From positions 3,178,012 to 3,242,011 of the forward strand of contig NZ_CP139992.1 in the NCBI RefSeq assembly GCF_034424155.1: a stretch of DNA of 64,000 nucleotides. Direction: 5' to 3'. Positions 47,429-56,043 of the stretch are shown in pieces. The notes below the pieces were generated by a model. It had not been told where the DNA came from. It made no database searches and was given only the letters and a program-made list of their open reading frames with translations. Within the stretch, counting starts at the first letter, position 1; each line of letters begins with the position of its first letter. Origin of the DNA: Hafnia alvei (GTDB lineage Bacteria > Pseudomonadota > Gammaproteobacteria > Enterobacterales > Enterobacteriaceae). The position numbers and the translations under genes are program-made.

Positions 47429-47615
47429 TCAGGAGAGAAACTGGTTGTGGCTAATACAGAGATGCTGCGACAACCCTACGCAATTTGATTTGGTTAGCCA
47501 GACTCGCCCCGCTTCGCAGAGGTGCTAACTGACTTACGGCTTACCCGTCAGCAAGATCGGATCACCCCTTTAGCAGTGACACTATCAAGCGCCTACTTGA
47601 GACGCTTTGTAGTGG
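47429..47615. other. Short noncoding stretch before the membrane-protein gene
   Basis: I see no gene here. It has short GC-rich repeats (GACTCGCC..., CTTACGGCTTACC) but no tRNA fold or terminator that I can support. Confidence 0.3.
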
Positions 47616-48020
47616 CTATGCGAGGTTATGTTTCACCACTTCATCTCTTGCGAACGAACTAGCGAACTTAATGATGAGTGATGCCATCACATAAACAATG
47701 GCTGTCACTATCCATCCAGACCAAGCGTATAAACATGTCATTGCAATGAAAGTCACCCAGCCAATAAACCGAGCAATCCCTGTTTTTTTCTTTGCAGCAT
47801 CCACTAGAAGCTTTGCAAGCTTAACCTTGGTTTCTTCACCTGATTTCTCATATATGGCACTCGCCACTACGATAATTAACGCAATGGGAATGGAGAGAAT
47901 GCAAATCATCCAGTTGGCAGCAACAGCTAGAGTGACAAGCCCTTCAATCTGATAGAAGACACCTGCTGACATTGAAATTAGAAGAAGTAGTGAAACTGTG
48001 TATGCGATAAGTGTTTTCAT
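47616..48020 (-). CDS. Small membrane protein, unknown function
   Basis: 134 residues with four hydrophobic segments (about 5-25, 28-52, 84-100, 105-123) and a basic cytoplasmic loop (EKSGEETKVKLAKLLVDAAKKK). No family recognised. It lies between the late head genes and the regulator/lysis genes. A role in superinfection exclusion or lysogenic conversion is possible but rests only on location and topology. Confidence 0.7.
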   Translation of the reverse strand: MKTLIAYTVSLLLLISMSAGVFYQIEGLVTLAVAANWMICILSIPIALIIVVASAIYEKSGEETKVKLAKLLVDAAKKKTGIARFIGWVTFIAMTCLYAWSGWIVTAIVYVMASLIIKFASSFARDEVVKHNLA

Positions 48021-48034
48021 GATGATTGTCCCTA

Positions 48035-48703
48035 TCAGGCCGCTTGGTTAATTAGTTGAGATGAAGCCCAAAGCCCCGCTATCCACTGAATGCCTTTTGG
48101 TGTGAACTTAACTTGAGTGAATGCGTGTCCGTTGTGCTGGTTCTCGCCTGTCTTAACAGCGAATCGACCTGCATCAAGGTGCTGTGAGTATGGGGTTAGC
48201 TTCCCAGCCAGCTTGTACATGATCCCGTTATCAATCAGGAATAGGCGGAAATCGTTTTCTTTTATCTTCAGTAGTTTTGCAGTCTCTCTGAATCCCATCA
48301 GGCCGGATGCTTCGACGTATTGGTCAACGAATTCTACTTTGGGTGCAGCGATAGCCAGCTTGCTCTCTAACTCTGCCTTCTGCTCTGCAAGATCAGCAGC
48401 TAAGCGCAATGCCTCCGGCAAGGTCTGTGGTATTGAAGGGCTATGCATAACCTTCAGCTTGGCCAGCACAGAACGACGAACCGCCTTAGACTCACGCATA
48501 CCAACTAACGTCATCTGATCCATGTTCAGCATGGTGTAGTGAGTTTTGTGCCCAGTCTTACCAACTACGAAATTTTCGTAGTTTAATTCTTCGTCGATTT
48601 CATCATTTACGCGAGCATGGAAGTCAGCTGGCCGAACTGGATTCTCACCAGCCTCCACTCGCGATGGATTGATGATGTTATTCAGGAAATCCAAGCTACT
48701 CAT
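48035..48703 (-). CDS. Rha/KilAC-type phage regulatory protein
   Basis: 222 residues from the ATG at 48703, chosen for AAAGGA six bases upstream; in-frame starts at 48739 and 48901 are weaker. N-terminal part: YENFVVGKTGHKTHYTMLNMDQMTLVGMRESKAVRRSVLAKL (Rha-like). C-terminal part: EASGLMGFRETAKLLKIKENDFRLFLIDNGIMYK, a KilAC DNA-binding domain. Proteins of this make-up act as antirepressors or regulators. Its placement between lysis and packaging genes puts it in the late transcript. Confidence 0.8.
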   Translation of the reverse strand: MSSLDFLNNIINPSRVEAGENPVRPADFHARVNDEIDEELNYENFVVGKTGHKTHYTMLNMDQMTLVGMRESKAVRRSVLAKLKVMHSPSIPQTLPEALRLAADLAEQKAELESKLAIAAPKVEFVDQYVEASGLMGFRETAKLLKIKENDFRLFLIDNGIMYKLAGKLTPYSQHLDAGRFAVKTGENQHNGHAFTQVKFTPKGIQWIAGLWASSQLINQAA

Positions 48704-48887
48704 GGAGATTTCCTTTTCTGCTGAGATCAACTCTTTCATATCGCTATTACCTTTTGGTGATAGAGCCTGTTCTCCAGATGTAGGCAGCCCAAGAGCGGTC
48801 AGCGATAACCACTGCCCTATCTCAAGCTCTACCCCGAAAGGCTCTTGGTTTTTTATTGCGCGGAGAAAGCGCGGTGAAATGCAGATA

Positions 48888-48913
48888 TAAAAAAGCCCCA
48901 CCGAAGTGAGGCT
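48888..48913 (-). terminator. Terminator after Rz
   Basis: On the minus strand AGCCTCAC / TTCG / GTGGGGCT is followed by TTTTTTATA, directly after the Rz stop. It separates the lysis cassette from the Rha-type gene. Confidence 0.8.
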
Positions 48914-49363
48914 CTATTGGCACTGTGTGCGGATATAACTCTGTAACCCGTTAATCATTGTTTCGGATTGTTTGATTCGTTCGACGAGACTGAGATAATT
49001 GCGTTCAAACTCTGCATCATATCGGGGGCTGGTTGCATCAGGCTTGCCGGTGGCGGCGGTGGTTTCGGGCAGCTTTGGACAACTGGCCGCGATGCGCAGC
49101 CGCTTAGTGCCAGTGTTAAGGCCAACACGAAGAGTTTCAATTTCACTTTTTGCATTAGCTAATTCCTGAGTGACTTTGATATCGAGCTCGGCGGCCTGTA
49201 CTCGTTGCCGCTGGATGTTTTCGAGGTCTGCTTTCTGCTGATTGGATACCTGAGTGATTTCTTTCAGTTGGGTGTTTAGCGACTGCATCTGGCTTGTCGT
49301 GTACCACATGCCAACTAGTAGAGCGATGATGATCGAAAGTAACGCGGTGGTTAACTTGCTCAT
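48914..49363 (-). CDS. Rz-like i-spanin
   Basis: 149 residues from the ATG at 49363 (GGAG upstream). N-terminal membrane anchor ([22 protein letters not shown]), then a periplasmic coiled coil ([23 protein letters not shown]) and a C-terminal region. I-spanins join with the outer-membrane lipoprotein Rz1 to fuse membranes in the last step of lysis. The Rz1 gene is nested in another frame. Confidence 0.88.
   Translation of the reverse strand: MSKLTTALLSIIIALLVGMWYTTSQMQSLNTQLKEITQVSNQQKADLENIQRQRVQAAELDIKVTQELANAKSEIETLRVGLNTGTKRLRIAASCPKLPETTAATGKPDATSPRYDAEFERNYLSLVERIKQSETMINGLQSYIRTQCQ
48955..49155 (-). CDS. Rz1-like o-spanin lipoprotein (nested in Rz)
   Basis: 66 residues lying entirely inside the Rz gene in a different frame. 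Signal with lipobox ALSGC ([11 protein letters not shown]), followed by a Pro-rich mature part ([12 protein letters not shown]), the hallmark of Rz1. It would sit in the outer membrane and contact Rz across the periplasm. Confidence 0.9.
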   Translation of the reverse strand: MQKVKLKLFVLALTLALSGCASRPVVQSCPKPPPPPASLMQPAPDMMQSLNAIISVSSNESNNPKQ

Positions 49364-49848
49364 CTCTGACTCCAGGTGCAAACCTCATACTCGACGTCGC
49401 GACGGTTCATCAGTCCTTTCCACTTCTTGCCACCGGCATATACCCAGCGTTTGAGCTCATCACATGCTCCGGCGTAGTCACCGGCGTTGAGCTTTTTAAG
49501 CATGGTGGACTTGATGAAAGCGTTGGCACCAACGTTGTAGGAAAATGAGTAGATAGCGGCGAGCTGCGTTTCTGTGGTTTTAACTTTTATGCTAGGATTG
49601 ACCTGCGCGGCGATCCGCTCTAAGTCAGCCTTGGTCAGCGCATCACACTCCGCATCTGAATATCGCTTGTTGAGGATAATGTCATTGCCGGTATGACCAT
49701 CGCAGACTGTAATGATATCTACCACATCTTTGTAGGGAACATACTCTCGCCCCTCTAAACCACCGTTACCGCTTAGCATTACCGTTGCGATTGCAATGGC
49801 ACCGCCACCGATAGCCGAGGCGATTTTATTTCTTAGGGATGGATTCAT
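49360..49848 (-). CDS. SAR endolysin, lysozyme family (lambdoid R21-type)
   Basis: 162 residues. The N-terminal weakly hydrophobic segment ([20 protein letters not shown]) is a signal-arrest-release domain. The GH24 catalytic set is present: Glu in GLEGREY, Asp in PYKDVVD and Thr in [10 protein letters not shown] (E-8-D-5-T). It cleaves peptidoglycan after release from the membrane, triggered by the holin. It starts at the holin stop (TAATG overlap). Confidence 0.92.
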   Translation of the reverse strand: MNPSLRNKIASAIGGGAIAIATVMLSGNGGLEGREYVPYKDVVDIITVCDGHTGNDIILNKRYSDAECDALTKADLERIAAQVNPSIKVKTTETQLAAIYSFSYNVGANAFIKSTMLKKLNAGDYAGACDELKRWVYAGGKKWKGLMNRRDVEYEVCTWSQR

Positions 49849-50063
49849 TACTCACCCCTTGAGGCTTTGCGCCTGTCTTCTTTTACCTTGAAGTAGAGAT
49901 TCGTTAGAAACGTCAGGAGGCCAAATAGCAGGCTTCCAAGAACGCCAAACGCTGCCCACTGTTCAGGTGAGAAGCCATCAAGGAGTTGTTTAAGCCAGAA
50001 TAAGGCGCTACCGCCTGACGCTCCGTAGGAAATACCTGTTGTGATTTTGTCCATACGTAGCAT
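49848..50063 (-). CDS. Holin (class II, pinholin-like)
   Basis: 71 residues with two hydrophobic stretches ([17 protein letters not shown] and [22 protein letters not shown]) and a basic C-terminal tail ([11 protein letters not shown]). Size and topology match the S21-type holin that pairs with SAR endolysins. ATG at 50063 has GGAGGTGAG upstream. Confidence 0.9.
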   Translation of the reverse strand: MLRMDKITTGISYGASGGSALFWLKQLLDGFSPEQWAAFGVLGSLLFGLLTFLTNLYFKVKEDRRKASRGE

Positions 50064-50436
50064 CGTCTCACCTCCCCGTAGGGTTAGGCGCTGAGTAATT
50101 AATTAGGGAATAGCGTCACCCGTATCCATGCCAATCTAGAGGATGTGTGAGTGCGGTTGGTTGGTTTTGGATGACGCTAAATGCAAGAAAGCCCCGCACA
50201 GTGGCGAGGCTTGAAATTGATACCGACCTTCCAGCCGGTTAGGTGGGGATAGCAGTCAATGAGACGAACTTACCCACTGTGCGATTGTTTTTCTGGCGTC
50301 GCACCGGTTATCCAGAAAGCAAAAAGGCCAGCAATTAAGCCAGCCTTTCTTTGTTACTGCGCTCTTTCGCTTTTGCTCCCGAGCATGCATCAAATTTATA
50401 CTAATGCCTGCCCTTTTGTTTTAGCTATTCGTGCTA
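50064..50436 (-). promoter_or_regulatory. Candidate pR' late promoter and terminators between the late-control gene and the holin
   Basis: 373 bases without a gene. An extended -10 (TAGTATAAAT on the minus strand, around 50393-50403) follows the late-control gene. About 55 bases downstream is a terminator at 50319-50345 (AAGGC ... GCCTTTTTG on the minus strand), and a second hairpin lies at 50190-50216 (AAGCCTCGC / CACTGT / GCGGGGCTTTCTT). This copies the lambda pR'-tR' plan, in which Q lets polymerase pass. The -35 is poor, as for lambdoid pR' activated by Q. Confidence 0.55.
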
Positions 50437-51063
50437 TTAAGCTGCTTGATGTAGAATTTCTTTCTCCATTTCTCTTTTAGATGAGTAATAGAGTTCCCCA
50501 TCAAGGATATTTTCAGCCCATTCTATTCTATTGCGAGACTCTTTTGCTGATATCCCTGTCAATGCAGAAAGCGATCGAATCAGGTCTTGCGAGCTTTTGC
50601 GCCGACAGTATTTTAATCTAGCCATAGAACGAATCGGGTTATCTCTTCCTAACACCTTCGTTATCAGTCGCTCCATAAAGGCGGCATCATCTGATTCTTT
50701 GGCGAGAGCGATGATGTTGCCTGCTGCTGATTTTGGAATGATGATATCTCTGGCTCTGCGGTGTAGCTCCTCATCTCGATATCCTTGGGCAAAAAGCTCG
50801 GTGACAGTGCTTTCTATCTGCTTGCTCTTCTGTTCACTCCATTCGCATCGCATCATTAAGCGGCCTATTACATTGACCTCTCCGCGTGGAGACTCATCGC
50901 CTCGCATATGATCACCCCACACTCTTAGCATGTAGCGTATCCACTGCCGCTGGGAGTCGTTGATAGTTTTCCATCCATTGCCAAACAAGCGCCGTATATC
51001 CGTTTCACGGCGTATGAATGCCAGCTTAGATAGCTGCTCAATGTCATATCTATCTTGTCTCAT
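50437..51063 (-). CDS. Putative late antitermination / late-control protein (Q position)
   Basis: 208 residues starting MRQDRYDIEQLSKLAFIRRET. It has WIRYMLRVWGDHMRG, VIGRLMMRCEWSEQ and a basic C-terminal half (ARLKYCRRKSSQDLIRSL; SAKESRNRIEWAENIL). I recall similar enterophage proteins as DUF1133, found where Q usually lies. The setting (after the nin genes, before a pR'-like promoter and the lysis genes) supports a Q-like job. The start overlaps the ninH stop. Confidence 0.65.
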   Translation of the reverse strand: MRQDRYDIEQLSKLAFIRRETDIRRLFGNGWKTINDSQRQWIRYMLRVWGDHMRGDESPRGEVNVIGRLMMRCEWSEQKSKQIESTVTELFAQGYRDEELHRRARDIIIPKSAAGNIIALAKESDDAAFMERLITKVLGRDNPIRSMARLKYCRRKSSQDLIRSLSALTGISAKESRNRIEWAENILDGELYYSSKREMEKEILHQAA

Positions 51064-51263
51064 CGCTTACCCCACCTGTTCTTCCCACTATCCCCACGAG
51101 CTGTCATGAATACACCGTTTACTATGGCGTGCTGCTTGGCGTCTTTGTCTTTGATGTATTTGGATATAGTTTCTCTGTTGATGTGTAGGCGTCGTGCTAG
51201 CTCACTCTGATTACCGTATGTATCGATTAACATGTCGGGTACGGTTCGGATGTCGGCTTTCAT
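51060..51263 (-). CDS. ninH: NinH-like protein
   Basis: 67 residues. TVPDMLIDTYGNQSELARRLHINRETISKYIKDK is a helix-turn-helix close to lambda-group NinH, followed by KQHAIVNGVFM. It binds DNA in the family; role in phage growth is unclear. Overlaps its neighbours by four bases on each side. Confidence 0.88.
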   Translation of the reverse strand: MKADIRTVPDMLIDTYGNQSELARRLHINRETISKYIKDKDAKQHAIVNGVFMTARGDSGKNRWGKR

Positions 51264-51421
51264 ATCTTCCCCTTATCTACCAAAGCTAAATACCGATCGC
51301 CCTGTATCAATGCGTAGCAATAACGAGCTTTAAACGTTCGATGCAGGAATCGTAAACTAGGCATCATGAACGCAGTGGTTATGATGCGAGCTGCCAGCTT
51401 GTTGTGTTCTGGTTTGATCAC
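51260..51421 (-). CDS. 53-residue nin-region protein, unknown function
   Basis: Small gene not obvious by length: GTG start at 51421 with GGAGGCA upstream, reading MIKPEHNKLAARIITTAFMM and ending ...LVDKGKI. The start overlaps the stop of the previous gene (GTGA) and the stop overlaps the ninH start (ATGA), the coupling typical of nin genes. No family recognised. Confidence 0.7.
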   Translation of the reverse strand: MIKPEHNKLAARIITTAFMMPSLRFLHRTFKARYCYALIQGDRYLALVDKGKI

Positions 51422-51645
51422 GCTGCCTCCCTGTAGACTTCAAGCGAATTCAGATATAGTCCGCCGAAGCTATAACGAATTTCATCGAATACGTTTTCAT
51501 AGGTGGCATATGGAAAGAAGTTCAGGAAAAAGGTTTCTGCTTTATCACATTCCTCCATTAAATCTTCTGCACTGTTTGGCCTGATCACGAAAACCACATC
51601 ATTGAAAATTGCCGCTGTTTCACATGGGTAAGTGATTTTTCTCAC
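51418..51645 (-). CDS. 75-residue nin-region protein, unknown function
   Basis: [23 protein letters not shown] opening, then acidic and aromatic-rich (EECDKAETFFLNFFPYATYENVF). It overlaps ninG by four bases and the 53-residue gene by four. No motif I can name. Confidence 0.6.
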   Translation of the reverse strand: MRKITYPCETAAIFNDVVFVIRPNSAEDLMEECDKAETFFLNFFPYATYENVFDEIRYSFGGLYLNSLEVYREAA

Positions 51646-52223
51646 GCTGCCTCCAAATGTTGCTTTTCGATATCCCTCAATTTCTTTCTGTATAGCGCCC
51701 TGATGCCGTCCAGTTCTTCTCTGGTGTATCGGTGTTCCTCATTGTTACTTTCGAGCGCCATGACTCGCTCAAGCCCGATTTTCTTTATCAGGTTGAGTCT
51801 GTATGGACCTATGTCACCGGATTTGTGGACGTTACAGGCAGAGCATTGAAGGTGTACGTTGTCTTCGTTAAATCTGAGTTGGGATGCCGCTTTCGTTGTC
51901 CTGAAATGCCCTGCGTGGAAACTGACTGCGTTCTTAATTCCACAGCTAATGCATCCATTCCCTCTATCCCTAGCCCTGATGTAGTCGTTGAATACTCGCT
52001 GAGTCATGTTTCTCCAGTGAGATAACGGCTTTGTATCTGCCTTGCGTTTTCTCCAATTACGACGAGATTCATCCTCAGCTTGTTTTTGCTGATTCTCTTT
52101 CTGTTGTTTTTGGTATTTGTTAGCGCAGAGCGGTGAGCAAACTATTTGAAGGGGTCTATCGGGAGTGAATTTGGTTTTGCATATCGGGCATTTCTTTGGT
52201 TTCGGCTTTTTAGCCTTGATCAC
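51642..52223 (-). CDS. ninG: NinG recombination protein
   Basis: 193 residues from the GTG at 52223, which has a strong GGAGGTGAT site; the longer frame to 52262 lies inside the phosphatase gene. A zinc-finger-like N-terminus ([29 protein letters not shown]) and a central CISCG ... HAGHF ... [13 protein letters not shown] match NinG (Rap), a Holliday-junction nuclease involved in phage recombination. Confidence 0.93.
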   Translation of the reverse strand: MIKAKKPKPKKCPICKTKFTPDRPLQIVCSPLCANKYQKQQKENQQKQAEDESRRNWRKRKADTKPLSHWRNMTQRVFNDYIRARDRGNGCISCGIKNAVSFHAGHFRTTKAASQLRFNEDNVHLQCSACNVHKSGDIGPYRLNLIKKIGLERVMALESNNEEHRYTREELDGIRALYRKKLRDIEKQHLEAA

Positions 52224-52896
52224 TATCACCTCCAATCTGGATAACAGTAAGTCCGTGACCAAACACCGCGCCAGTGTCGATATAGCGCTGATTGAAGAAG
52301 TTCATCGGGCTGCGAGCTGGCGTGTGTCCAAAAATAAACTCGTCCGCACCGGTAATGTTGCAGCCGATCCCGTCCATCGCGTTACTCACCCGCTCTCGAT
52401 TCCAAACCACATCATTCTCATCGACACGTTTGCCAAATATGTATTCGTTTGATGGGTAGTCTGCATGGGCTATCACATAGCTCTTGCTGGGGAAATTGAC
52501 TTCGATAATCAGCGGTAAACTTTCTGCATGAGTGATTAATTCCTTAGCGAGAACCTCTTGGTCGTAATCGAGGTAGAAGAACCAGCCACCGCCATTAGCT
52601 AGCCAGTGATTTACATTGCCGGTGCCGTTTAATGCCTGAATAGCCATCTGCTCATGGTTACCGCGAACAGCTATAAACCACGGCAGATTAATCAGGTCGA
52701 GGCATTCGACGTTCTGCCCACCACGGTCGATTAGGTCACCAACTGAGATAAGCAGGTCTGCGTCAAAGTCGAACTCAATCTCTTCGAGGTGCGTCATCAG
52801 CATGCCGTGGCAGCCGTGTAAATCGCCTACTACGTAAACCTTTCGATATTCAGTTCCGTTAATGCGGAGGTATATCCCTTCGCGCGTTTCAGTCAT
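52210..52896 (-). CDS. Serine/threonine protein phosphatase (NinI-like)
   Basis: 228 residues with the metallophosphatase signature: [37 protein letters not shown] and later IAHADYP and IFGHTPA. Equivalent to lambda NinI (PP-lambda), a Mn2+-dependent phosphatase of broad specificity. All metal-binding residues are present. It overlaps ninE upstream and ninG downstream. Confidence 0.94.
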   Translation of the reverse strand: MTETREGIYLRINGTEYRKVYVVGDLHGCHGMLMTHLEEIEFDFDADLLISVGDLIDRGGQNVECLDLINLPWFIAVRGNHEQMAIQALNGTGNVNHWLANGGGWFFYLDYDQEVLAKELITHAESLPLIIEVNFPSKSYVIAHADYPSNEYIFGKRVDENDVVWNRERVSNAMDGIGCNITGADEFIFGHTPARSPMNFFNQRYIDTGAVFGHGLTVIQIGGDSDQG

Positions 52897-53056
52897 GTCT
52901 ATTCCTCGCTCGCACTCTCAGCCAACGTACATCGTGAAGGTGGGCGCTGTAGTTGAAAGTCACTGTTGATATGGGTTGGGGTTTACTGCGTGGAGTGGAT
53001 TTGTTGAAGATTAAATTGTCTATCGCTATTTGTGTCGGACTTCGCTGTCGCTTCAT
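52889..53056 (-). CDS. ninE: NinE-like 55-residue protein
   Basis: Short gene from the ATG at 53056 to TGA at 52889. It begins [20 protein letters not shown] and ends with [20 protein letters not shown], close to the conserved end of lambda NinE. Start overlaps the ninB stop (ATGA) and its end overlaps the phosphatase start. Function unknown. Confidence 0.85.
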   Translation of the reverse strand: MKRQRSPTQIAIDNLIFNKSTPRSKPQPISTVTFNYSAHLHDVRWLRVRARNRHD

Positions 53057-53508
53057 GCTGCTGAACTCCTGTTGTGTTGTTGAGCCCAGCGCATTACCGC
53101 TGATGACTCTTCACTAAACTTCACGCCCTGCTCCGATCCGAACCAGTAGATAGCCTCGATAACATCAATCATCTCGCTTACTCTCATCTTGCTTGTGCGC
53201 TGGCCAAACATGACAACGCCGCCCCCGATACCCGGTGCGGTTCGCTGCTCTTCTTTTTTGGTCTTGGCTACCAGAGCGGTAATGAGGTCTTTCCAATCAT
53301 CTTCATCGTACTTCTGTCCATACCAAACAACCTGCTGAGCTAGGTCATGCAAGAGCGGCCACATTTTCCGATTCTGAGAAAGTGTGCGCTTTGGTGGGGA
53401 TAGTTCGATTTCGTATGGCTTGGATTGGTCTAGCGGGAGATTTCTGATTTGTTCGATGGCGTGACTTCTGATTTGCTCGGTTCTCAGATAGAAAACCTTT
53501 TTGGTCAT
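53053..53508 (-). CDS. ninB: NinB recombination-mediator protein
   Basis: 151 residues. RTEQIRSHAIEQIRNLPLDQSKPYEIELSPPKRTLSQNRKMWPLLHDLAQQVVW is the NinB (Orf) family signature. Lambda Orf binds SSB and single-stranded DNA and replaces RecFOR in phage recombination. Complete, with normal length. Confidence 0.95.
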   Translation of the reverse strand: MTKKVFYLRTEQIRSHAIEQIRNLPLDQSKPYEIELSPPKRTLSQNRKMWPLLHDLAQQVVWYGQKYDEDDWKDLITALVAKTKKEEQRTAPGIGGGVVMFGQRTSKMRVSEMIDVIEAIYWFGSEQGVKFSEESSAVMRWAQQHNRSSAA

Positions 53509-53511
53509 AGT

Positions 53512-53856
53512 CTAATCCCCCTGTATTTCTTCCATCATGGCGTAAGTTTTCGGTTCCCTGCCGGTGCCAGATGCTATTTCAGATCTGAGGCATGCAATCA
53601 ACTCATCCCACTGTTCCAGTACCGGAGAGAGCGATGGACATTTTTCCGCTATGGCAGGGAAATGGTCGCGTATCTCTGGAATCTCATCCACTAGTAACAT
53701 GCATCGGCGAAGGTCTGACGGATCATGTGGTTTGCCAAAGTGGCTCCCATAAATCGGTCTATCCAGGCCACAGGCGATTGCTGCCATAGTCGCAGAGCTA
53801 ATACCCACGTTACCTTTCCCCATCCATTTCAAGACTTTCATTGCCAAATTATCCAT
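53512..53856 (-). CDS. Phage protein of unknown function (114 residues)
   Basis: From the ATG at 53856, overlapping the stop of the upstream gene (TGATG) with GGGGGAG ahead. MDNLAMKVLKWMGKGNVGIS, then SATMAAIACGLDRPIYGSH and a helical region. I have seen similar short proteins between replication and ninB genes in lambdoid phages, but no function is known. Confidence 0.65.
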   Translation of the reverse strand: MDNLAMKVLKWMGKGNVGISSATMAAIACGLDRPIYGSHFGKPHDPSDLRRCMLLVDEIPEIRDHFPAIAEKCPSLSPVLEQWDELIACLRSEIASGTGREPKTYAMMEEIQGD

Positions 53857-54119
53857 CACTCCCCCTTAACCTTGACGCCAGCAAACGCAAGTCGCGCCAT
53901 GGTGCGCTCTTTTGAGATGGCTACGCCTATTTCCTCAGTGTTGATTGCAGGAGGTAGCACGACCACCACCGCCTCGCGGCTTGCTTGCCATGCCCACCAC
54001 TGACCATCAATTATCTCGTCCGTGTAACCATCATCACAACGCAGACTTTCCCAGCCATCCATAGGCTCGCATTCGTTATTTTTTTGCCATGCCGTTTCAA
54101 ACTGTTCACGACTTGTCAT
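53856..54119 (-). CDS. Phage protein of unknown function (87 residues)
   Basis: ATG at 54119 with AGGGG upstream is preferred over a GTG at 54128. MTSREQFETAWQKNNECEPMDGW ... DGQWWAWQASREAVVV. The pattern of a Trp-rich QWWAWQAS segment recurs in small early-region proteins of enterophages. Function unknown. Confidence 0.65.
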   Translation of the reverse strand: MTSREQFETAWQKNNECEPMDGWESLRCDDGYTDEIIDGQWWAWQASREAVVVVLPPAINTEEIGVAISKERTMARLAFAGVKVKGE

Positions 54120-54333
54120 GACAGGCACCCCTAGCTGTATTCAGCTTTGAAATCAATTTGTTAATTTCATCTTTTTTTTCTGACGAGATGTTTTGAACAT
54201 GGGATTTAATTAACCTATCGAATCCTTTGCTAATCTCTCGCATCACAAGTTTTAGAAAAAATACTTTTAACCATCTTGGAGAGTATGGGCTTAGCCCTAT
54301 ATTCTTTAAAAATATCAATTTTAACTTATTCAT
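54106..54333 (-). CDS. 75-residue basic protein, unknown function
   Basis: ATG at 54333 with GGAGATAG upstream gives MNKLKLIFLKNIGLSPYSPR; the longer frame to 54381 overlaps the upstream gene. Basic with a hydrophobic middle (WLKVFFLKLVMREI) and a C-terminal helix. Local AT content is higher than its neighbours, suggesting a different source. Confidence 0.55.
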   Translation of the reverse strand: MNKLKLIFLKNIGLSPYSPRWLKVFFLKLVMREISKGFDRLIKSHVQNISSEKKDEINKLISKLNTARGACHDKS

Positions 54334-54610
54334 GACTATCTCCATCTCCGTATAGCGGTAAATAAACACACCTGTAAACAAACTGAATAAACTCGCTCAG
54401 GAATACATTCCATTCAGGATCAGGGGTGTATCCAGCGGCTTTATCAACCATAAACTCAATACCGTTGCGCGGTTTTCTCGGCCTGTATACGCCGTAGATG
54501 CGCTCAAAGTTTGAGATAAGCTCCTCTTCCTCTAAGCTAGCTTCAATCGCTTGGCTTAGGCGTGGATCTGTTATCAGGGTGAGCTTGATGCAATCTGGTA
54601 CGCTTGACAT
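54326..54610 (-). CDS. 94-residue protein of unknown function
   Basis: MSSVPDCIKLTLITDPRLSQ opening, acidic (EASLEEEELISNF), with GYTPDPEWNVFLSEFIQFVY near the end. The start touches the helicase stop. No family recognised. Confidence 0.6.
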   Translation of the reverse strand: MSSVPDCIKLTLITDPRLSQAIEASLEEEELISNFERIYGVYRPRKPRNGIEFMVDKAAGYTPDPEWNVFLSEFIQFVYRCVYLPLYGDGDSHE

Positions 54611-56043
54611 CAGAAGCCTCCTTTTTTTTGTGCAGGCTGATTACGCTTGTCACGCTCTTCTCTGTCTCTCCGCGCTGCCTCTTGGTCAAGATCATAAATA
54701 GCTCCATTAGTCTGGCGGCAGTAGACTGTCCCCGTTTTCCCATGGCGATTTAGTCTGAGGATTAGTTCCGTATCTTCCTGATTTGCATTTTCATCAAAGG
54801 CTCCCTCTCGATGTATACCAACCCAGTAATCACAATCCTGTTCAATCTGACCAGTGTCACGGCTGTCGCTTGGTAATGGTCGTTTGTTGACTCTCGTCTC
54901 AAGTGAACGGTTAAGTTGTGTAAGCAACACCACAACACACCCCAGCTCTTTGGCGAGATTCTTTAACCCTTTGGTGATAATCCCGTATGCCAAATCGTTA
55001 CGGTCGGCTTTCTCGGCAGTCATGAGCGTTAGATAGTCGACAAGGATCATGCCTACGCACCCTTTCTGGCGTTTTATCTTGCGACTCTCTGCGACAATGT
55101 GAGCCAAAGATAAGCCCGGAGTGTCGTCGATATGCAGCAGGTCAAGCTCACGTAAGCGCACGGCTGTCTTGAGCGCCTTATCAAAATCGCCGTCATAATC
55201 TCCGTCATACGGTTCGTTATCATTGACGTTGTGATAAAAGATATTTGGATTAACTCCGGATTTTTGTCCCACAATCTTTTCCAAGATCTGGTCATCAGGC
55301 ATTTCAAGACTAAACATCAGCGCTGGCTTACCTTCCCGAACCGCGCAGTTTATTGCCATTTGAGAATACAGCGTGGTTTTACCCATCTTTGGCCTAGCAC
55401 CAACGACAAATAAAGATCCTTTAACCAGCCCCTTGGGTGACAGCATTCGGTCGAGTGAAGGGATGCCGCTGGATAAACCTCGAGACTCACCGTTATCTGA
55501 AAAGCGCTTGTCCAAATCGACTAGCCAGTCGTCCATTACCTCACCAAATGACCTAAGCCCTCTCCGGTTTCCGGTCTTGGCGTGATCCGTCATCTGAGCA
55601 AAGAGAGATTGTGCAGCTTCGTATTTCTCTTCAGCAGTCATCCCATCGTTGGCATAAAACAATTCGGTTATCTTGTTGGCCTTTTCAATCCCATAGCGAC
55701 GCATGGCGCGATCCCTGACGATTGCGGCGTAGTTCACAATATTTGCTGCACTCGGAGTGTTTTTGGATAGTTCAGCCAAGTATGCAAACCCGCCCACTGC
55801 CTCAAGATCACCCTTCGCCTCTAACGAATCTGACACTGTGATCAGGTCAATAGGCTTTTGGCTTCTAGAAAGGTTACGCAGTTCTTCGTAGATAACTCGG
55901 TGGGTTCGGTTGTAAAAAGCATCAGGCTTAAGCGTTGCAAAAACGGTCTGGCAGCGCTCACTACCATCGTCAAGCATTAGGCCACCAAGAACTGATTGTT
56001 CAGCATCAAGGCTATGCGGAGGCACTACGTAATCAAGCGTCAT
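54610..56043 (-). CDS. Replicative DNA helicase (DnaB-like)
   Basis: 477 residues from the ATG at 56043, overlapping the O-like gene; a GAGAGGG site lies upstream. N-terminal domain: PPHSLDAEQSVLGGLMLD. RecA-type motor: Walker A VVGARPKMGKTT, LEMPDDQILEK, Walker B GMILVDYLTL, LTQLNRSLETR and the arginine-finger region. It is of the P22 gene 12 kind: the phage brings its own DnaB-type helicase rather than a helicase loader like lambda P. Confidence 0.95.
   Translation of the reverse strand: MTLDYVVPPHSLDAEQSVLGGLMLDDGSERCQTVFATLKPDAFYNRTHRVIYEELRNLSRSQKPIDLITVSDSLEAKGDLEAVGGFAYLAELSKNTPSAANIVNYAAIVRDRAMRRYGIEKANKITELFYANDGMTAEEKYEAAQSLFAQMTDHAKTGNRRGLRSFGEVMDDWLVDLDKRFSDNGESRGLSSGIPSLDRMLSPKGLVKGSLFVVGARPKMGKTTLYSQMAINCAVREGKPALMFSLEMPDDQILEKIVGQKSGVNPNIFYHNVNDNEPYDGDYDGDFDKALKTAVRLRELDLLHIDDTPGLSLAHIVAESRKIKRQKGCVGMILVDYLTLMTAEKADRNDLAYGIITKGLKNLAKELGCVVVLLTQLNRSLETRVNKRPLPSDSRDTGQIEQDCDYWVGIHREGAFDENANQEDTELILRLNRHGKTGTVYCRQTNGAIYDLDQEAARRDREERDKRNQPAQKKGGF

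Noticed and set aside
47429..50436. tRNA genes in the noncoding gaps of the late region
   Set aside because: No T-loop plus acceptor pairing could be built from the GC-rich stretches.
50259..50480. 73-codon plus-strand frame between the late-control gene and the holin
   Set aside because: Runs against late transcription through a terminator and the candidate pR'; no ribosome site.
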